Part shown: positions 8,195 through 16,553 of the stretch, in pieces
How positions within the stretch are numbered: the first letter of the stretch is position 1
Layout: each line of letters starts with the position of its first letter
The notes under the pieces: generated by a model
Told to the model about the DNA's origin: nothing
Databases searched by the model: none
The model's input: only the letters and a program-made list of their open reading frames with translations
Position numbers and translations under genes: made by a program
NCBI GenBank assembly: GCA_045636425.1
Contig: JAZTXM010000009.1
Coordinates: 1 to 46,515, forward strand
Reading direction: 5' to 3'
DNA length: 46,515 nucleotides
Source: UMGS1883 sp045636425
GTDB lineage: Bacteria; Bacillota; Clostridia; UMGS1883

Positions 8195-8223
8195 TTGATT
8201 CTGAGTATAGATTGTGGTATAAT
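8195..8223 (+). promoter_or_regulatory. Promoter of the M13 peptidase gene
   Basis: TTGATT (8195-8200), 17-base spacer, TATAAT (8218-8223), then AAGGAG 7 bases ahead of the ATG at 8259. Confidence 0.75.
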
Positions 8224-8258
8224 CAATATATACGGCAAATTTTGCAAGGAGAATCTTT

Positions 8259-10598
8259 ATGAAAGTCAAAAGAACTATTTCATTTTTGATTTCAATTTTA
8301 ATACTTTTTTCCTCATCTGTTTCCTTTGCGCAGGGGGAATATGCCACTCGCGGTGAAGTAGCCGCAATGCTTCTGGAAGCTGCCGATTTTTATAATGAGG
8401 GAGTTTTAAAAAGCGATATTTTAAAAGGCTATGAGGACGGACTTTTGCACGAGGAACGCCCCGTTACCCGTGCGGAGGCTTTGGTGATGCTTAAAAGGGC
8501 TTTTAAAAATGTTCCCGCACCTGTAGGTCACAATGCACGCACAGCACTTTCATCCGAAGTTTTTACGGATATTCCCGCATGGGCAAAAGATGAGCTTAGT
8601 GAAATCTTTTCAGCAGGACTGGTTGCAGGAACTGCCCCCGAAACCTTTTCACCGCAATCAAACGTTACAAAAGAGCAAATGAAGCTTTTTATAGAACGTA
8701 TGTATTCTTTGTGCGGAGCAAATCCTAAGGATGATTTCTATGCATCAATCAATAAGGAAACCCTTGAAGAAATGGATTTGCTTACGGGAAACCCTGTTAA
8801 TGGAACTATAGAATCGCTTTCTTTTGAATCTAAAGGAAATATTGATAAAATCATTAAAGAAATAGTTTCTCAAAATCATCCTACCGGAAGTGCAAAGCAG
8901 AAAATTGCAGATTTTTATAAGTGTGCGGCTGATACCAAAAACCGTAACAAAGCAGGAATTAAACCCATAGAAAAATATCTTGAAAAAATAGATTCGGCAA
9001 AGAGTATAGGGGAGCTGACCGTGCTTCATTCTCTTTTAGCCGAGGAGCTGTGTCTGCCTGCATTTTTGGATTTTCAATTGACCTATGATTTAGAGGAAGG
9101 TAAGGATTATCTTTTATATCTTTCCGTTTTTACGCCTTTAGCACCGAAAGAAACCTATACGGACGGAAAGAACAAGGACGAATATCTTGAATATATAAGC
9201 ACTCTGTTTTCGCTTTTAGGTGATGATGAGCTATCGGCACAGGAAAACGCACAGATCTATTTTGAATTTGAAAAAACACTTGCACAGAACATGCACAACA
9301 CACAGGAAACAAATAATATTCAAGCGGTGTATAATGTTTTATCCTATAATAAGATATGTTCTCTTTTCCCGGATTTTGATATTGAAAAGCTGATTAATTC
9401 ATGTGGACTTCAGGCAGAGGAAAAGATAGTTGTATCCGACACAAAGATTTTGGAAACTTTTTCCCATATGTACAGTCAATCAAATCTTGAAGCTTTAAAG
9501 CTTGCAATGAAAATAAGACTGGCTGTAGAAATCGGGGAAACGCTTAATGAGGATTTTCTTTGTGCATCGGTAGAATATAGTAATGCAGTTACGGGAATTG
9601 AAAGTGAGTACATTGTGGAGGACTATATTTCAGGCGTGCTTGACACTGCAATGCCCGACTATATTTCAGAGGTTTATTCAGCTCACTATTTTGATGAAGA
9701 GTCCAAGCGTGAAGTTGAAAGAATGACACGTGAAATTATCGAAGTATTTAAAAAACGCATAGATTCCCTGAATTGGATGAATGACAAAACGAAAGAAAAG
9801 GCAAAGAAAAAGCTTGATGCAATGAAAGTGAAAATAGGCTATCCCGATAGCTTTGATTCGTATCTTGATGATGCTATGATCCTTTCTCCAAAGCAGGGCG
9901 GAACATATTTTGACAATATGATAAAAATCAATAAGGCTCGCAGGGCATATTACGGAAAAATGCAAAATGGAGAGCCTGACCGCGGAATGTGGCTTCTCAC
10001 TCCGTATACGGTTAACGCTGTGTATAATTCGGCTATGAACGACATAACTCTGCCTGCCGCCGTACTGCAAAAACCGCTTTATGATAAAAATGCCTCTTAT
10101 GAGAAAAATCTTGGCGGTATAGGCTTTATCATTGCACACGAAATCACCCATGCATTTGACAGTAACGGCGCATTGTTCGACGAAAACGGAAATATGCATG
10201 ATTGGTGGAGTGATGAGGACCGTGCGGAGTTTTCAAAGCTCTGTGCAAAAATTTCGATGCTTTATGACGGCTTGGAAGCCGTGCCGGGGATTCAAAATGA
10301 CGGCACGCTTACACTTAACGAAAATATTGCCGATTTAGGAGCGGTGGCATGTATCACGCAGCTTGCAAACGAAAAAAATCTTGACCATAAGACGATGTAT
10401 AAATCGTTTGGAGCAGTTTGGGCAGGAACAGCAACTCGTGAGTTTTATGAGTATTTATCCCGTAATGATGTTCACAGCAGCGGCAAGATAAGGGTAAACA
10501 GAACTCTTATGAATTTTCCCGAATTTTATGAAGCTTTTCAAATTGAAGAAGGCGACGGCATGTATCTTTCGCCTGAAAAACGAGTAGTAATATGGTAG
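8259..10598 (+). CDS. Secreted SLH-domain M13 (neprilysin/PepO-like) metallopeptidase
   Basis: A 779-residue exported zinc peptidase. An N-terminal signal peptide (basic KVKR, hydrophobic core, cleavage near SFAQG) is followed by about two S-layer-homology repeats (residues about 27-150: TRGEVAAML, PVTRAEALVML, NVTKEQMKLFIERM) that would anchor it to the cell wall. The M13 domain fills the rest: the zinc site HEITH at His627, Glu628 and His631, and ENIAD with third ligand Glu688 and Asp692. The C-terminus SPEKRVVIW matches the family's terminal RVW-type ending without the cysteine. It probably degrades peptides outside the cell. It stands alone with its own promoter and terminator. Confidence 0.9.
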   Translation: MKVKRTISFLISILILFSSSVSFAQGEYATRGEVAAMLLEAADFYNEGVLKSDILKGYEDGLLHEERPVTRAEALVMLKRAFKNVPAPVGHNARTALSSEVFTDIPAWAKDELSEIFSAGLVAGTAPETFSPQSNVTKEQMKLFIERMYSLCGANPKDDFYASINKETLEEMDLLTGNPVNGTIESLSFESKGNIDKIIKEIVSQNHPTGSAKQKIADFYKCAADTKNRNKAGIKPIEKYLEKIDSAKSIGELTVLHSLLAEELCLPAFLDFQLTYDLEEGKDYLLYLSVFTPLAPKETYTDGKNKDEYLEYISTLFSLLGDDELSAQENAQIYFEFEKTLAQNMHNTQETNNIQAVYNVLSYNKICSLFPDFDIEKLINSCGLQAEEKIVVSDTKILETFSHMYSQSNLEALKLAMKIRLAVEIGETLNEDFLCASVEYSNAVTGIESEYIVEDYISGVLDTAMPDYISEVYSAHYFDEESKREVERMTREIIEVFKKRIDSLNWMNDKTKEKAKKKLDAMKVKIGYPDSFDSYLDDAMILSPKQGGTYFDNMIKINKARRAYYGKMQNGEPDRGMWLLTPYTVNAVYNSAMNDITLPAAVLQKPLYDKNASYEKNLGGIGFIIAHEITHAFDSNGALFDENGNMHDWWSDEDRAEFSKLCAKISMLYDGLEAVPGIQNDGTLTLNENIADLGAVACITQLANEKNLDHKTMYKSFGAVWAGTATREFYEYLSRNDVHSSGKIRVNRTLMNFPEFYEAFQIEEGDGMYLSPEKRVVIW

Positions 10599-10600
10599 CA

Positions 10601-10635
10601 AAAAAAAGTCGGTTCATATTGAACCGACTTTTTTG
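10601..10635. terminator. Bidirectional terminator between M13 and ABC genes
   Basis: A 15-bp stem (10602-10616 with 10620-10634, 3-base loop) flanked by A and T runs, lying 3 bases after the M13 stop and serving both converging genes. Confidence 0.9.
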
Positions 10636-10648
10636 GTGGAAGAATAAA

Positions 10649-12379
10649 TTAAGATTTGCTTGTGTAAAGTGAGTACAACTTTGCATAAGTACCGTTTTTT
10701 GCAATTAATTCTTCGTGCGTTCCTTCTTCTGCAATTCCGTCCTGTGTCAGCACAAGAATACGCCCTGCATTTTTAATGGTTGTAAGTCTGTGGGCAATTG
10801 TAAAGGTAGTTCTGTTTTGTGAAAGCTTTTCGAGGGATTTCTGAACAACATACTCGCTTTCATTATCAAGAGCGGAGGTAGCTTCGTCAAGAATCAATAT
10901 GGGAGGGTTTTTAAGGAAAACTCTTGCAATGGATATACGCTGTTTTTGTCCTCCCGAAAGCTTTACCCCTCGTTCACCTACGTATGTGTCATATCCGTCG
11001 GGAAGCTCACTTATAAACTCGTGTGCACCTGCCGCTTTTGCCGCTTCCTCAACCTCAGTGCGTGTTGCCCCCGGCTTTCCGTACACTATGTTGTCATACA
11101 CGCTGCCGCTGAACAGGTAAACATCCTGCTGTACCGTACCAATATTGCTTCTTAGTGATTTTAATGTTATATCGTGAATATCAATTCCGTCAATATATAT
11201 GTTGCCGTCTGCAATATCATAAAATCTCGGAATCAGATTGCAAAGGGTGCTTTTACCACCGCCCGAAGGACCTACAATAGCAATATTCTCGCCGGGATTT
11301 ATATGGAGATTTATGTGATTCAGCACATCTGTTCCGTTTTCATTGTATCTGAAGCGGACATCCCGAAGCTCTATTTCACCATTAAGACTTTCTACGTCGC
11401 AGGAGCTTTCGTCATCTTCAATGAGTACAGGCTCGTCCATTATTTCGTAGAATCGCTCAATACCCGTTATACCTTTTTGGAACTGCTCTGTAAATTCCAC
11501 AACACGTCTGATTGAAGTGATAAGTGTCTGAATGTACAGGAGGTATGCAATTAAATCGGCACTGTTAATATATCCGTTTACCATAAATATTGAACCGATT
11601 ACTATTACCCCGATATACATAACTCCGTCAAAGAATCTTGTCCCTGCCTGAAAAAGTGCCATGTATCTGTAGGCGTGCTTTTTTGTATCAAGAAATTTCC
11701 GATTTCCTTTTTCAAATTTTTCACGCTCAATATCTTCATTGGCAAAGCTCTTTACTACACGAATTCCCAAAAGGCTGTCCTCAAGGTCGGCGTTAAGCTC
11801 TCCGATTTGTTCACGCTGCTTTTTGAATGCGTTTTTCATTTTCTTTCTGAAAACCACTGCCGAAATCAGCATAAGGGGGAGAAGCAGGAAAATTAAAAGG
11901 GTAAGATAAAAATTAATTCCCGAAAGAATAATAAACGACCCTATAATCTTTATTCCGCCTATAAAAAATTCTTCTGGACAGTGGTGGGAAAACTCGGTAA
12001 CGTCAAATAAATCGCTTGTTACCCTGGACATAATCTGTCCTACCTTCGCATTATCGTAATAGCTGAAAGGAAGCTTCTGCAAATGGTTAAAAAGGTCACG
12101 GCGCATATCAGTTTCCAGCTTCGCTCCCGTTATATGACCGATATTAGCCATAAAATATTGTGCAGCAGTGTCGCATAATCTGAGAAACAGATAAATCGAG
12201 CTGAGTCTGATTACCGTTGACATAAGCACCTGGGAAGCACCGCTTAGTGCAGTGTTGGTTATTTCACGGACAATCATGGGAAATACAAGCTCGCACACCG
12301 TTGAAGCGGCGGCACAAAGTAAATCCAGTATTATAATACCGATGTAGGGCTTGTAATATGATGCAAAGCGTCTGAACAT
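10649..12379 (-). CDS. ABC transporter, fused permease and ATP-binding protein (MsbA/BmrA type)
   Basis: A 576-residue half-transporter exporter: six transmembrane segments in the first about 310 residues, then the ATPase domain with Walker A GPSGGGKSTL (about residue 370), signature LSGGQKQRISIAR, Walker B ILILDEATSALD and switch His in TIAHRLTTI. All catalytic residues are intact. It probably works as a homodimer because no second half-transporter is nearby. The substrate (lipid, drug or peptide) is not predictable. The ATG at 12379 has GGAG 6 bases upstream. A 38-bp perfect palindrome sits just ahead of it, between this gene and the DUF1836 regulator. Confidence 0.9.
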   Translation of the reverse strand: MFRRFASYYKPYIGIIILDLLCAAASTVCELVFPMIVREITNTALSGASQVLMSTVIRLSSIYLFLRLCDTAAQYFMANIGHITGAKLETDMRRDLFNHLQKLPFSYYDNAKVGQIMSRVTSDLFDVTEFSHHCPEEFFIGGIKIIGSFIILSGINFYLTLLIFLLLPLMLISAVVFRKKMKNAFKKQREQIGELNADLEDSLLGIRVVKSFANEDIEREKFEKGNRKFLDTKKHAYRYMALFQAGTRFFDGVMYIGVIVIGSIFMVNGYINSADLIAYLLYIQTLITSIRRVVEFTEQFQKGITGIERFYEIMDEPVLIEDDESSCDVESLNGEIELRDVRFRYNENGTDVLNHINLHINPGENIAIVGPSGGGKSTLCNLIPRFYDIADGNIYIDGIDIHDITLKSLRSNIGTVQQDVYLFSGSVYDNIVYGKPGATRTEVEEAAKAAGAHEFISELPDGYDTYVGERGVKLSGGQKQRISIARVFLKNPPILILDEATSALDNESEYVVQKSLEKLSQNRTTFTIAHRLTTIKNAGRILVLTQDGIAEEGTHEELIAKNGTYAKLYSLYTSKS

Positions 12380-12401
12380 AGTAATCTCCAATCTTTTTCA
12401 T

Positions 12402-12439
12402 AAAGCAGAGAACCATCAGATCTGATGGTTCTCTGCTTT
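12402..12439. promoter_or_regulatory. Perfect 38-bp palindrome ahead of the ABC transporter
   Basis: Two uninterrupted 19-bp arms (12402-12420 and 12421-12439), centre at the AGA|TCT junction. It follows the DUF1836 stop by 2 bases and ends about 15 bases ahead of the ABC ribosome site. On the minus strand it has no good T-run, so it could be an mRNA processing or attenuation element, an operator, or a weak terminator. Confidence 0.6.
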
Positions 12440-12441
12440 TT

Positions 12442-12942
12442 CTATTTGTTAAAACAGTTCGTGAGGAATAAAATATGAGATGATGCGATAATAACACTCC
12501 TGAACATGGTCTTTACCTGCGTGTTGGTAGTACCGATGTTATCCAGAGAATCTTTCAAGCCGCAAATGTAGGCGAGCATATTTTCAAGCTCATCGCAAAA
12601 ATACTCATACGCAGTTTCACGATTGTATTCCTCCTGCTGGAATTTTATAAGGCTTGAAATGTTATCCATGGAGATAACACTTTTTGCGAAAGCAACAAAA
12701 ATAAGGTAACCCAGTTGGTCTCTGTAGTACCTCCTTTTTAAGGGAGGAGCGATTATTCCGCTTTTAACGTAGTTGCTTATCATTGATGCGGTGAGGAGGG
12801 GACAACCTATTTCGCTAAGATATCCGTTTATATATTCAGTTGTTTGTTCAAGGTAAAGTCCTACATTGGGCAATTCGTTATATCGCGGCAAACGGAAACC
12901 CGCAACCTTTTGCGCAAAAAGACTTTTTAAATTTTTACTCAT
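12442..12942 (-). CDS. DUF1836-family protein
   Basis: A 166-residue protein of the DUF1836 family, found in Bacillota and generally regarded as MerR-like putative regulators. The N-terminal AGFRLPRYNELPNVGLYLEQTTEYINGYL and the SMISNYVKSGIIAPPLKRRYYRDQLGYL segment (helix-turn-helix-like) are characteristic. The ATG at 12942 is chosen because a promoter -10 box ends only 6 bases before it, and the longer frame to 13026 would run through the promoters. No ribosome binding site is visible, so the mRNA may be leaderless. It precedes the ABC exporter and may regulate it. Confidence 0.8.
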   Translation of the reverse strand: MSKNLKSLFAQKVAGFRLPRYNELPNVGLYLEQTTEYINGYLSEIGCPLLTASMISNYVKSGIIAPPLKRRYYRDQLGYLIFVAFAKSVISMDNISSLIKFQQEEYNRETAYEYFCDELENMLAYICGLKDSLDNIGTTNTQVKTMFRSVIIASSHILFLTNCFNK

Positions 12943-12948
12943 GGTATA

Positions 12949-12977
12949 ATTGTATAATAATCCTACTTTGATGTCAA
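12949..12977 (-). promoter_or_regulatory. Promoter of the DUF1836 gene
   Basis: Reading on the minus strand: TTGACA (12977-12972), 17-base spacer, TACAAT (12954-12949). The expected transcription start coincides with the ATG at 12942. Confidence 0.75.
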
Positions 12978-12989
12978 TCAATTTTTTTG

Positions 12990-13018
12990 TTGACAGAGTA
13001 ATTATAAAGTGATATAAT
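12990..13018 (+). promoter_or_regulatory. Consensus sigma-A promoter of the adh-aldh operon
   Basis: TTGACA (12990-12995), 17-base spacer, TATAAT (13013-13018): a perfect consensus. The -35 lies back to back with that of the divergent DUF1836 promoter, only 12 bases apart. Confidence 0.85.
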
Positions 13019-13056
13019 CTTTGCATCGGTTTTTAAAAAACCGATGCAAAGATTAT
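13014..13056. promoter_or_regulatory. 21-bp-arm perfect palindrome over the adh -10 and start region
   Basis: Arms 13014-13034 and 13036-13056 around a central A. It covers most of the -10 box, the expected start point and the first about 30 bases of the transcript. No upstream gene needs a terminator here, so it is a candidate operator and/or 5' mRNA hairpin. Confidence 0.65.
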
Positions 13057-13076
13057 TGTAAACGGAAGTGAAAAAA

Positions 13077-14282
13077 GTGAATTTCTTCAAAAAAGTATAT
13101 TGCAGAGCATTTCAGACGGCGTTTAAGCTTGCGATTCCCATATTGCCTTATTCTTCGCCTGCCATTCTTCATAACACTAAAGCTGCGGCGCCTGTACTTA
13201 AGGATAAAGGTATTAAAAGAATATTAATTGTCACAGATAAAAACATTCATGGGGCAGGGTTAATCGAGCCGTTAAAGACTGCATTGGACAAGTACGGGAT
13301 AAAGTATTTTATTTTTGACGAAACTGTTCCCAATCCCACCGTGGAAAACGCAACAATGGCGTATAATATGTACATAGAAAACTCATGCGGTGCAATAATC
13401 GGCTTTGGCGGCGGTTCATGTATGGATTGTGCGAAAATAGTCGGAGCAAAGGCGGCAAGACCGAAAAAACCGATTGCGAAGATGGAGGGAATTTTAAAGA
13501 TTCATTCAAAGCTTCCCTTTCTCATAGCGGTGCCGACCACAGCAGGCACAGGGAGCGAGGTCACTGTTACAACAGTTATAACAGATGAAAAGAATCATCA
13601 CAAATTTCCCATAAGTGATTTTTGCCTTATTCCGAAGGTAGCGGTTTTGGATGGCGAAATTACTGTTGGATTATCAAAACAGTTAACCGCTTCAACCGGA
13701 ATGGATGCTTTAACCCATGCGGTTGAGGCATATATAGGAAGGTCTACCGTCAAGTCAACACGCAAAGATTGTATTGAAGCTGTTAAGCTTATTTGCAATA
13801 ATCTGGAGAAGGCATACAAGGTCGGAAACGATTTGAAGGCACGTGAAAATATGCTTTGGGGGTCATTTCTTGCGGGCAGGGCATTTTCAAAATCCTATGT
13901 AGGTTATTGCCACGCAGTTGCACATTCTTTAGGGGGAAAATATAATACACCTCATGGGCTTGCCAACGCAGTTCTTCTTCCGTATACACTTGAACTTTAT
14001 GGAAAAAGCGTGTATAATAAACTAAAAAAACTTGCAATAGCAATCGGCATTGCCGATAAGAGTACCGATGCAGAGGCTGCGGCAAAAGAATTTATTGAAA
14101 AAATCAGAATGATGAATGACAATATGAATATTCCCCGATATCTTCCCGAAGTAAAAAAGGAAGACATTCCTAAGTTAGCTGCATATGCCGACAAAGAAGC
14201 AAATCCGCTTTACCCTGTTCCTAAGCTCATGAATGCAAAGGAACTGCAAAAACTTTATTATTGTGTAGTGGAGGAAAAATGA
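13077..14282 (+). CDS. Iron-containing alcohol dehydrogenase
   Basis: A group III (Fe-dependent) alcohol dehydrogenase, about 401 residues, interconverting alcohols and aldehydes with NAD(P)H. Family features: nucleotide-binding GFGGGSCMDCAK, VPTTAGTGSEVT, STGMDALTHAVEAY, and the metal-binding histidines in CHAVAHSLGG and NTPHGLANA. The GTG at 13077 has GGAAG 8 bases upstream; a GTG at 13068 in the same frame overlaps that site and is less likely. The next gene, an aldehyde dehydrogenase, overlaps by 4 bases, so the pair probably interconverts an acid or acyl-derived aldehyde and its alcohol. The particular substrate is unknown. Confidence 0.9.
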   Translation: MNFFKKVYCRAFQTAFKLAIPILPYSSPAILHNTKAAAPVLKDKGIKRILIVTDKNIHGAGLIEPLKTALDKYGIKYFIFDETVPNPTVENATMAYNMYIENSCGAIIGFGGGSCMDCAKIVGAKAARPKKPIAKMEGILKIHSKLPFLIAVPTTAGTGSEVTVTTVITDEKNHHKFPISDFCLIPKVAVLDGEITVGLSKQLTASTGMDALTHAVEAYIGRSTVKSTRKDCIEAVKLICNNLEKAYKVGNDLKARENMLWGSFLAGRAFSKSYVGYCHAVAHSLGGKYNTPHGLANAVLLPYTLELYGKSVYNKLKKLAIAIGIADKSTDAEAAAKEFIEKIRMMNDNMNIPRYLPEVKKEDIPKLAAYADKEANPLYPVPKLMNAKELQKLYYCVVEEK

Positions 14283-15661
14283 TGACAAGATCCGAAATTT
14301 CAGAAATAGTATCAAAGCAAAGAAAATTCTTTTCCACAGGTAAAACTTTTAGTGTCGCATTCAGAATAGATGCTTTAAAAAAGCTTAGAGAATCTCTTAA
14401 AGAAAACGAAACTAAAATCTCGGAAGCAGTAAAAAAAGATTTGGGAAAGTCCCAGTTTGAGAGCTATATGTGTGAAACAGGGCTGGTGCTCAGCGAAATA
14501 ACCCATATGCTCAGGCACATAAGAAGGTATGCAAAGGATAAAACCGTGCTGAGCCCTCTGCCGCAGTTCCATTCGCACAGCTTTGTGAAGCCCATGCCCT
14601 ACGGCGTTACTCTGATTATGAGTCCATGGAATTATCCCTTGCTTTTAACGCTTTCTCCTCTTGTAAACGCCATTGCGGCAGGAAATACCGCCGTAGTAAA
14701 GCCAAGTGCATATTCGCCCGAGGTGAGCCGTGTCATAAAAGAAATTATTGAGGAAGTGTTCGTGCCCGAATATGTTTCTTGTATAAGCGGAGGCAGGGAA
14801 GAAAACGGATATCTTCTTGATGAAAAATTTGACTATATTTTCTTTACGGGAAGCAAGAATGTAGGTATGCTTGTACTTGAAAAGGCGGCACCCAATCTCA
14901 CCCCCGTAACGTTGGAGCTGGGGGGCAAAAGTCCGTGTATTGTGGATAAAACGGCTAATCTCAAGCTTGCCGCAAAACGAATTGTGTTCGGTAAATATCT
15001 TAACTGCGGACAGACCTGTGTAGCACCCGATTATATTATGTGTGAAAAGAGTGTGAAGGACAAATTTGTAAAATATGTGATTGAGGAAATAAAAAAGCAG
15101 TATTCCGAGAATGCTCTTAAGAATGAAAACTACGGAAAAATCGTTAATAAGAAGCACTTCGAAAGGCTTCTTGGTTTAATTAATGCGGATAAGGTTGTAT
15201 ATGGAGGCAGGAGCAATTTTGAAACTGCCCAGATAGAGCCAACGGTTATGGATAATGTAACAAATGAAGATGCTGTTATGCAGGAGGAGATTTTCGGTCC
15301 CATAATGCCGATTCTTACCTTTGAATCGCTTGATGATGTTATTAAAAATATAAACAGGGGAGAAAAACCGCTTGCCCTTTATATATTCTCCTCCGACAAG
15401 AAGAATATTAAAAAGATGACAACACTTTGTGCTTTTGGAGGCGGCTGTGTGAACGATACAATCATACACCTTGCTACAAGCAATATGGGCTTCGGAGGCG
15501 TGGGTGAAAGCGGAATGGGAGCATATCACGGAAAAGTCGGATTTGATACATTCTCGCATCACAAAAGCATTGTGGATAAAAAAACATGGCTTGACCTTCC
15601 AATGCGGTATCAGCCCTATAATAAATTCAAAGAAAAATTAATAAGAATGTTTTTAAAGTAG
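14279..15661 (+). CDS. NAD(P)-dependent aldehyde dehydrogenase (ALDH3-like)
   Basis: A 460-residue aldehyde dehydrogenase oxidising an aldehyde to its acid. Catalytic features are ELGGKSP (general base Glu), NCGQTCVAPDY (nucleophile Cys), the PWNYPLLLTLSPL segment and a terminal GESGMGAYHGKVGFDTFSH region typical of ALDH3/YwdH-like enzymes. The C-terminus is slightly longer than the core fold. ATGs at 14279 and 14282 are both possible: the first overlaps the adh stop (ATGA), the second sits 7 bases from GGAGG. The gene ends in a shared convergent terminator with psd. Confidence 0.9.
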   Translation: MMTRSEISEIVSKQRKFFSTGKTFSVAFRIDALKKLRESLKENETKISEAVKKDLGKSQFESYMCETGLVLSEITHMLRHIRRYAKDKTVLSPLPQFHSHSFVKPMPYGVTLIMSPWNYPLLLTLSPLVNAIAAGNTAVVKPSAYSPEVSRVIKEIIEEVFVPEYVSCISGGREENGYLLDEKFDYIFFTGSKNVGMLVLEKAAPNLTPVTLELGGKSPCIVDKTANLKLAAKRIVFGKYLNCGQTCVAPDYIMCEKSVKDKFVKYVIEEIKKQYSENALKNENYGKIVNKKHFERLLGLINADKVVYGGRSNFETAQIEPTVMDNVTNEDAVMQEEIFGPIMPILTFESLDDVIKNINRGEKPLALYIFSSDKKNIKKMTTLCAFGGGCVNDTIIHLATSNMGFGGVGESGMGAYHGKVGFDTFSHHKSIVDKKTWLDLPMRYQPYNKFKEKLIRMFLK

Positions 15662-15701
15662 GAACAAAAAAGCTTGACTTATGTCAAGCTTTTTTTGTTC
15701 C
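15661..15701. terminator. Bidirectional terminator between aldh and psd
   Basis: An 18-base left arm (15661-15678) pairs with 15683-15701 with one bulged T and a 4-base loop; it carries A and T runs. Its ends overlap the stop codons of both genes (15659-15661 and 15684-15686). Confidence 0.88.
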
Positions 15702-16553
15702 TATCTTTTCGCCGAATTTTACCACTGTTTCGTAATCTTGGGCGGAATTTTTTAATATATCCTCATCAATATTCACGGCATTTTCTTTCAGTAGAACAAC
15801 TACCGTAGAACCGCCAAACTGAAAATAGCCTTTTTCCTGTCCTCGTTGTACGGAAACGGTGTCATTATGATGATTTACGATTTTTCCTACCAGAAGTGCA
15901 CCGACCTCCATCATAACTATCTCTCCAAAATTTTTGCTATGGAGAACGCTGTAGGTTCTTGTGTTTTCTTTATAAATAGGGAAGTAATCATTTGCTATGG
16001 GATTTACCGTGTGTAATTTGCCGTGGATGGTCACGGTCTTTTCTTTTTCTGCATCGTCTATGTAGCAATACCTGTGATAATCATCAACGGAAAGTCTGAA
16101 AATAAGCACAAAGCCGTTTTTATATTCTTGTGCTAAATCTTCATTTTTTAAAAGGGAAGTGACGGAGTATTCTGTTTGCTTTATAACAAATCTTGTAGTG
16201 TCGGTAATTTTTAAAACCGTCAGCTTACTGTCGCACGGGCTAATCAGACTTTTGGGAGAAAAATCAACGGGCCGAACTTCCGCTTTAATTCTGCGACAGA
16301 AGAAGTCATTATAACTTTTGTATTCGGCTTCTTCGTAAAGCGTCATATCAATATTATTTTTTTCAATAAAGGATTTTATCAGTCGGCATGAAAATTTGGA
16401 GGACAGAAAAACGCCTGCTGCCTTTGATATGAAAGGCCGTGTTAAAGGCTTCAAGAAAAGTCTTCCGAAAAAATTGCCGTAAAGCTTTTGGAGCATTCGG
16501 TCCTGCTTGCCATTAAATTCAATTGTGCTGCCGTCACGCAATCTTTGTTTCAT
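15684..16553 (-). CDS. psd: Phosphatidylserine decarboxylase proenzyme
   Basis: A 289-residue pyruvoyl enzyme that converts phosphatidylserine to phosphatidylethanolamine at the membrane. The self-cleavage site is FGGST near the C-terminus, whose Ser becomes the pyruvoyl group; the catalytic-region His is in VDDYHRYCYID. SPCDSKLT and YNDFFCRR are also typical. It would mature into a large beta and small alpha chain. The ATG at 16553 has AGGGGA upstream and lies 20 bases inside the pssA coding region, so the two are translationally coupled. Confidence 0.93.
   Translation of the reverse strand: MKQRLRDGSTIEFNGKQDRMLQKLYGNFFGRLFLKPLTRPFISKAAGVFLSSKFSCRLIKSFIEKNNIDMTLYEEAEYKSYNDFFCRRIKAEVRPVDFSPKSLISPCDSKLTVLKITDTTRFVIKQTEYSVTSLLKNEDLAQEYKNGFVLIFRLSVDDYHRYCYIDDAEKEKTVTIHGKLHTVNPIANDYFPIYKENTRTYSVLHSKNFGEIVMMEVGALLVGKIVNHHNDTVSVQRGQEKGYFQFGGSTVVVLLKENAVNIDEDILKNSAQDYETVVKFGEKIGTKKA

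Noticed and set aside
13014..13056. Interpreting the palindrome as an intrinsic terminator
   Set aside because: It lies between divergent genes and overlaps the adh promoter, so there is no transcript to end on either side; kept as a regulatory element instead.
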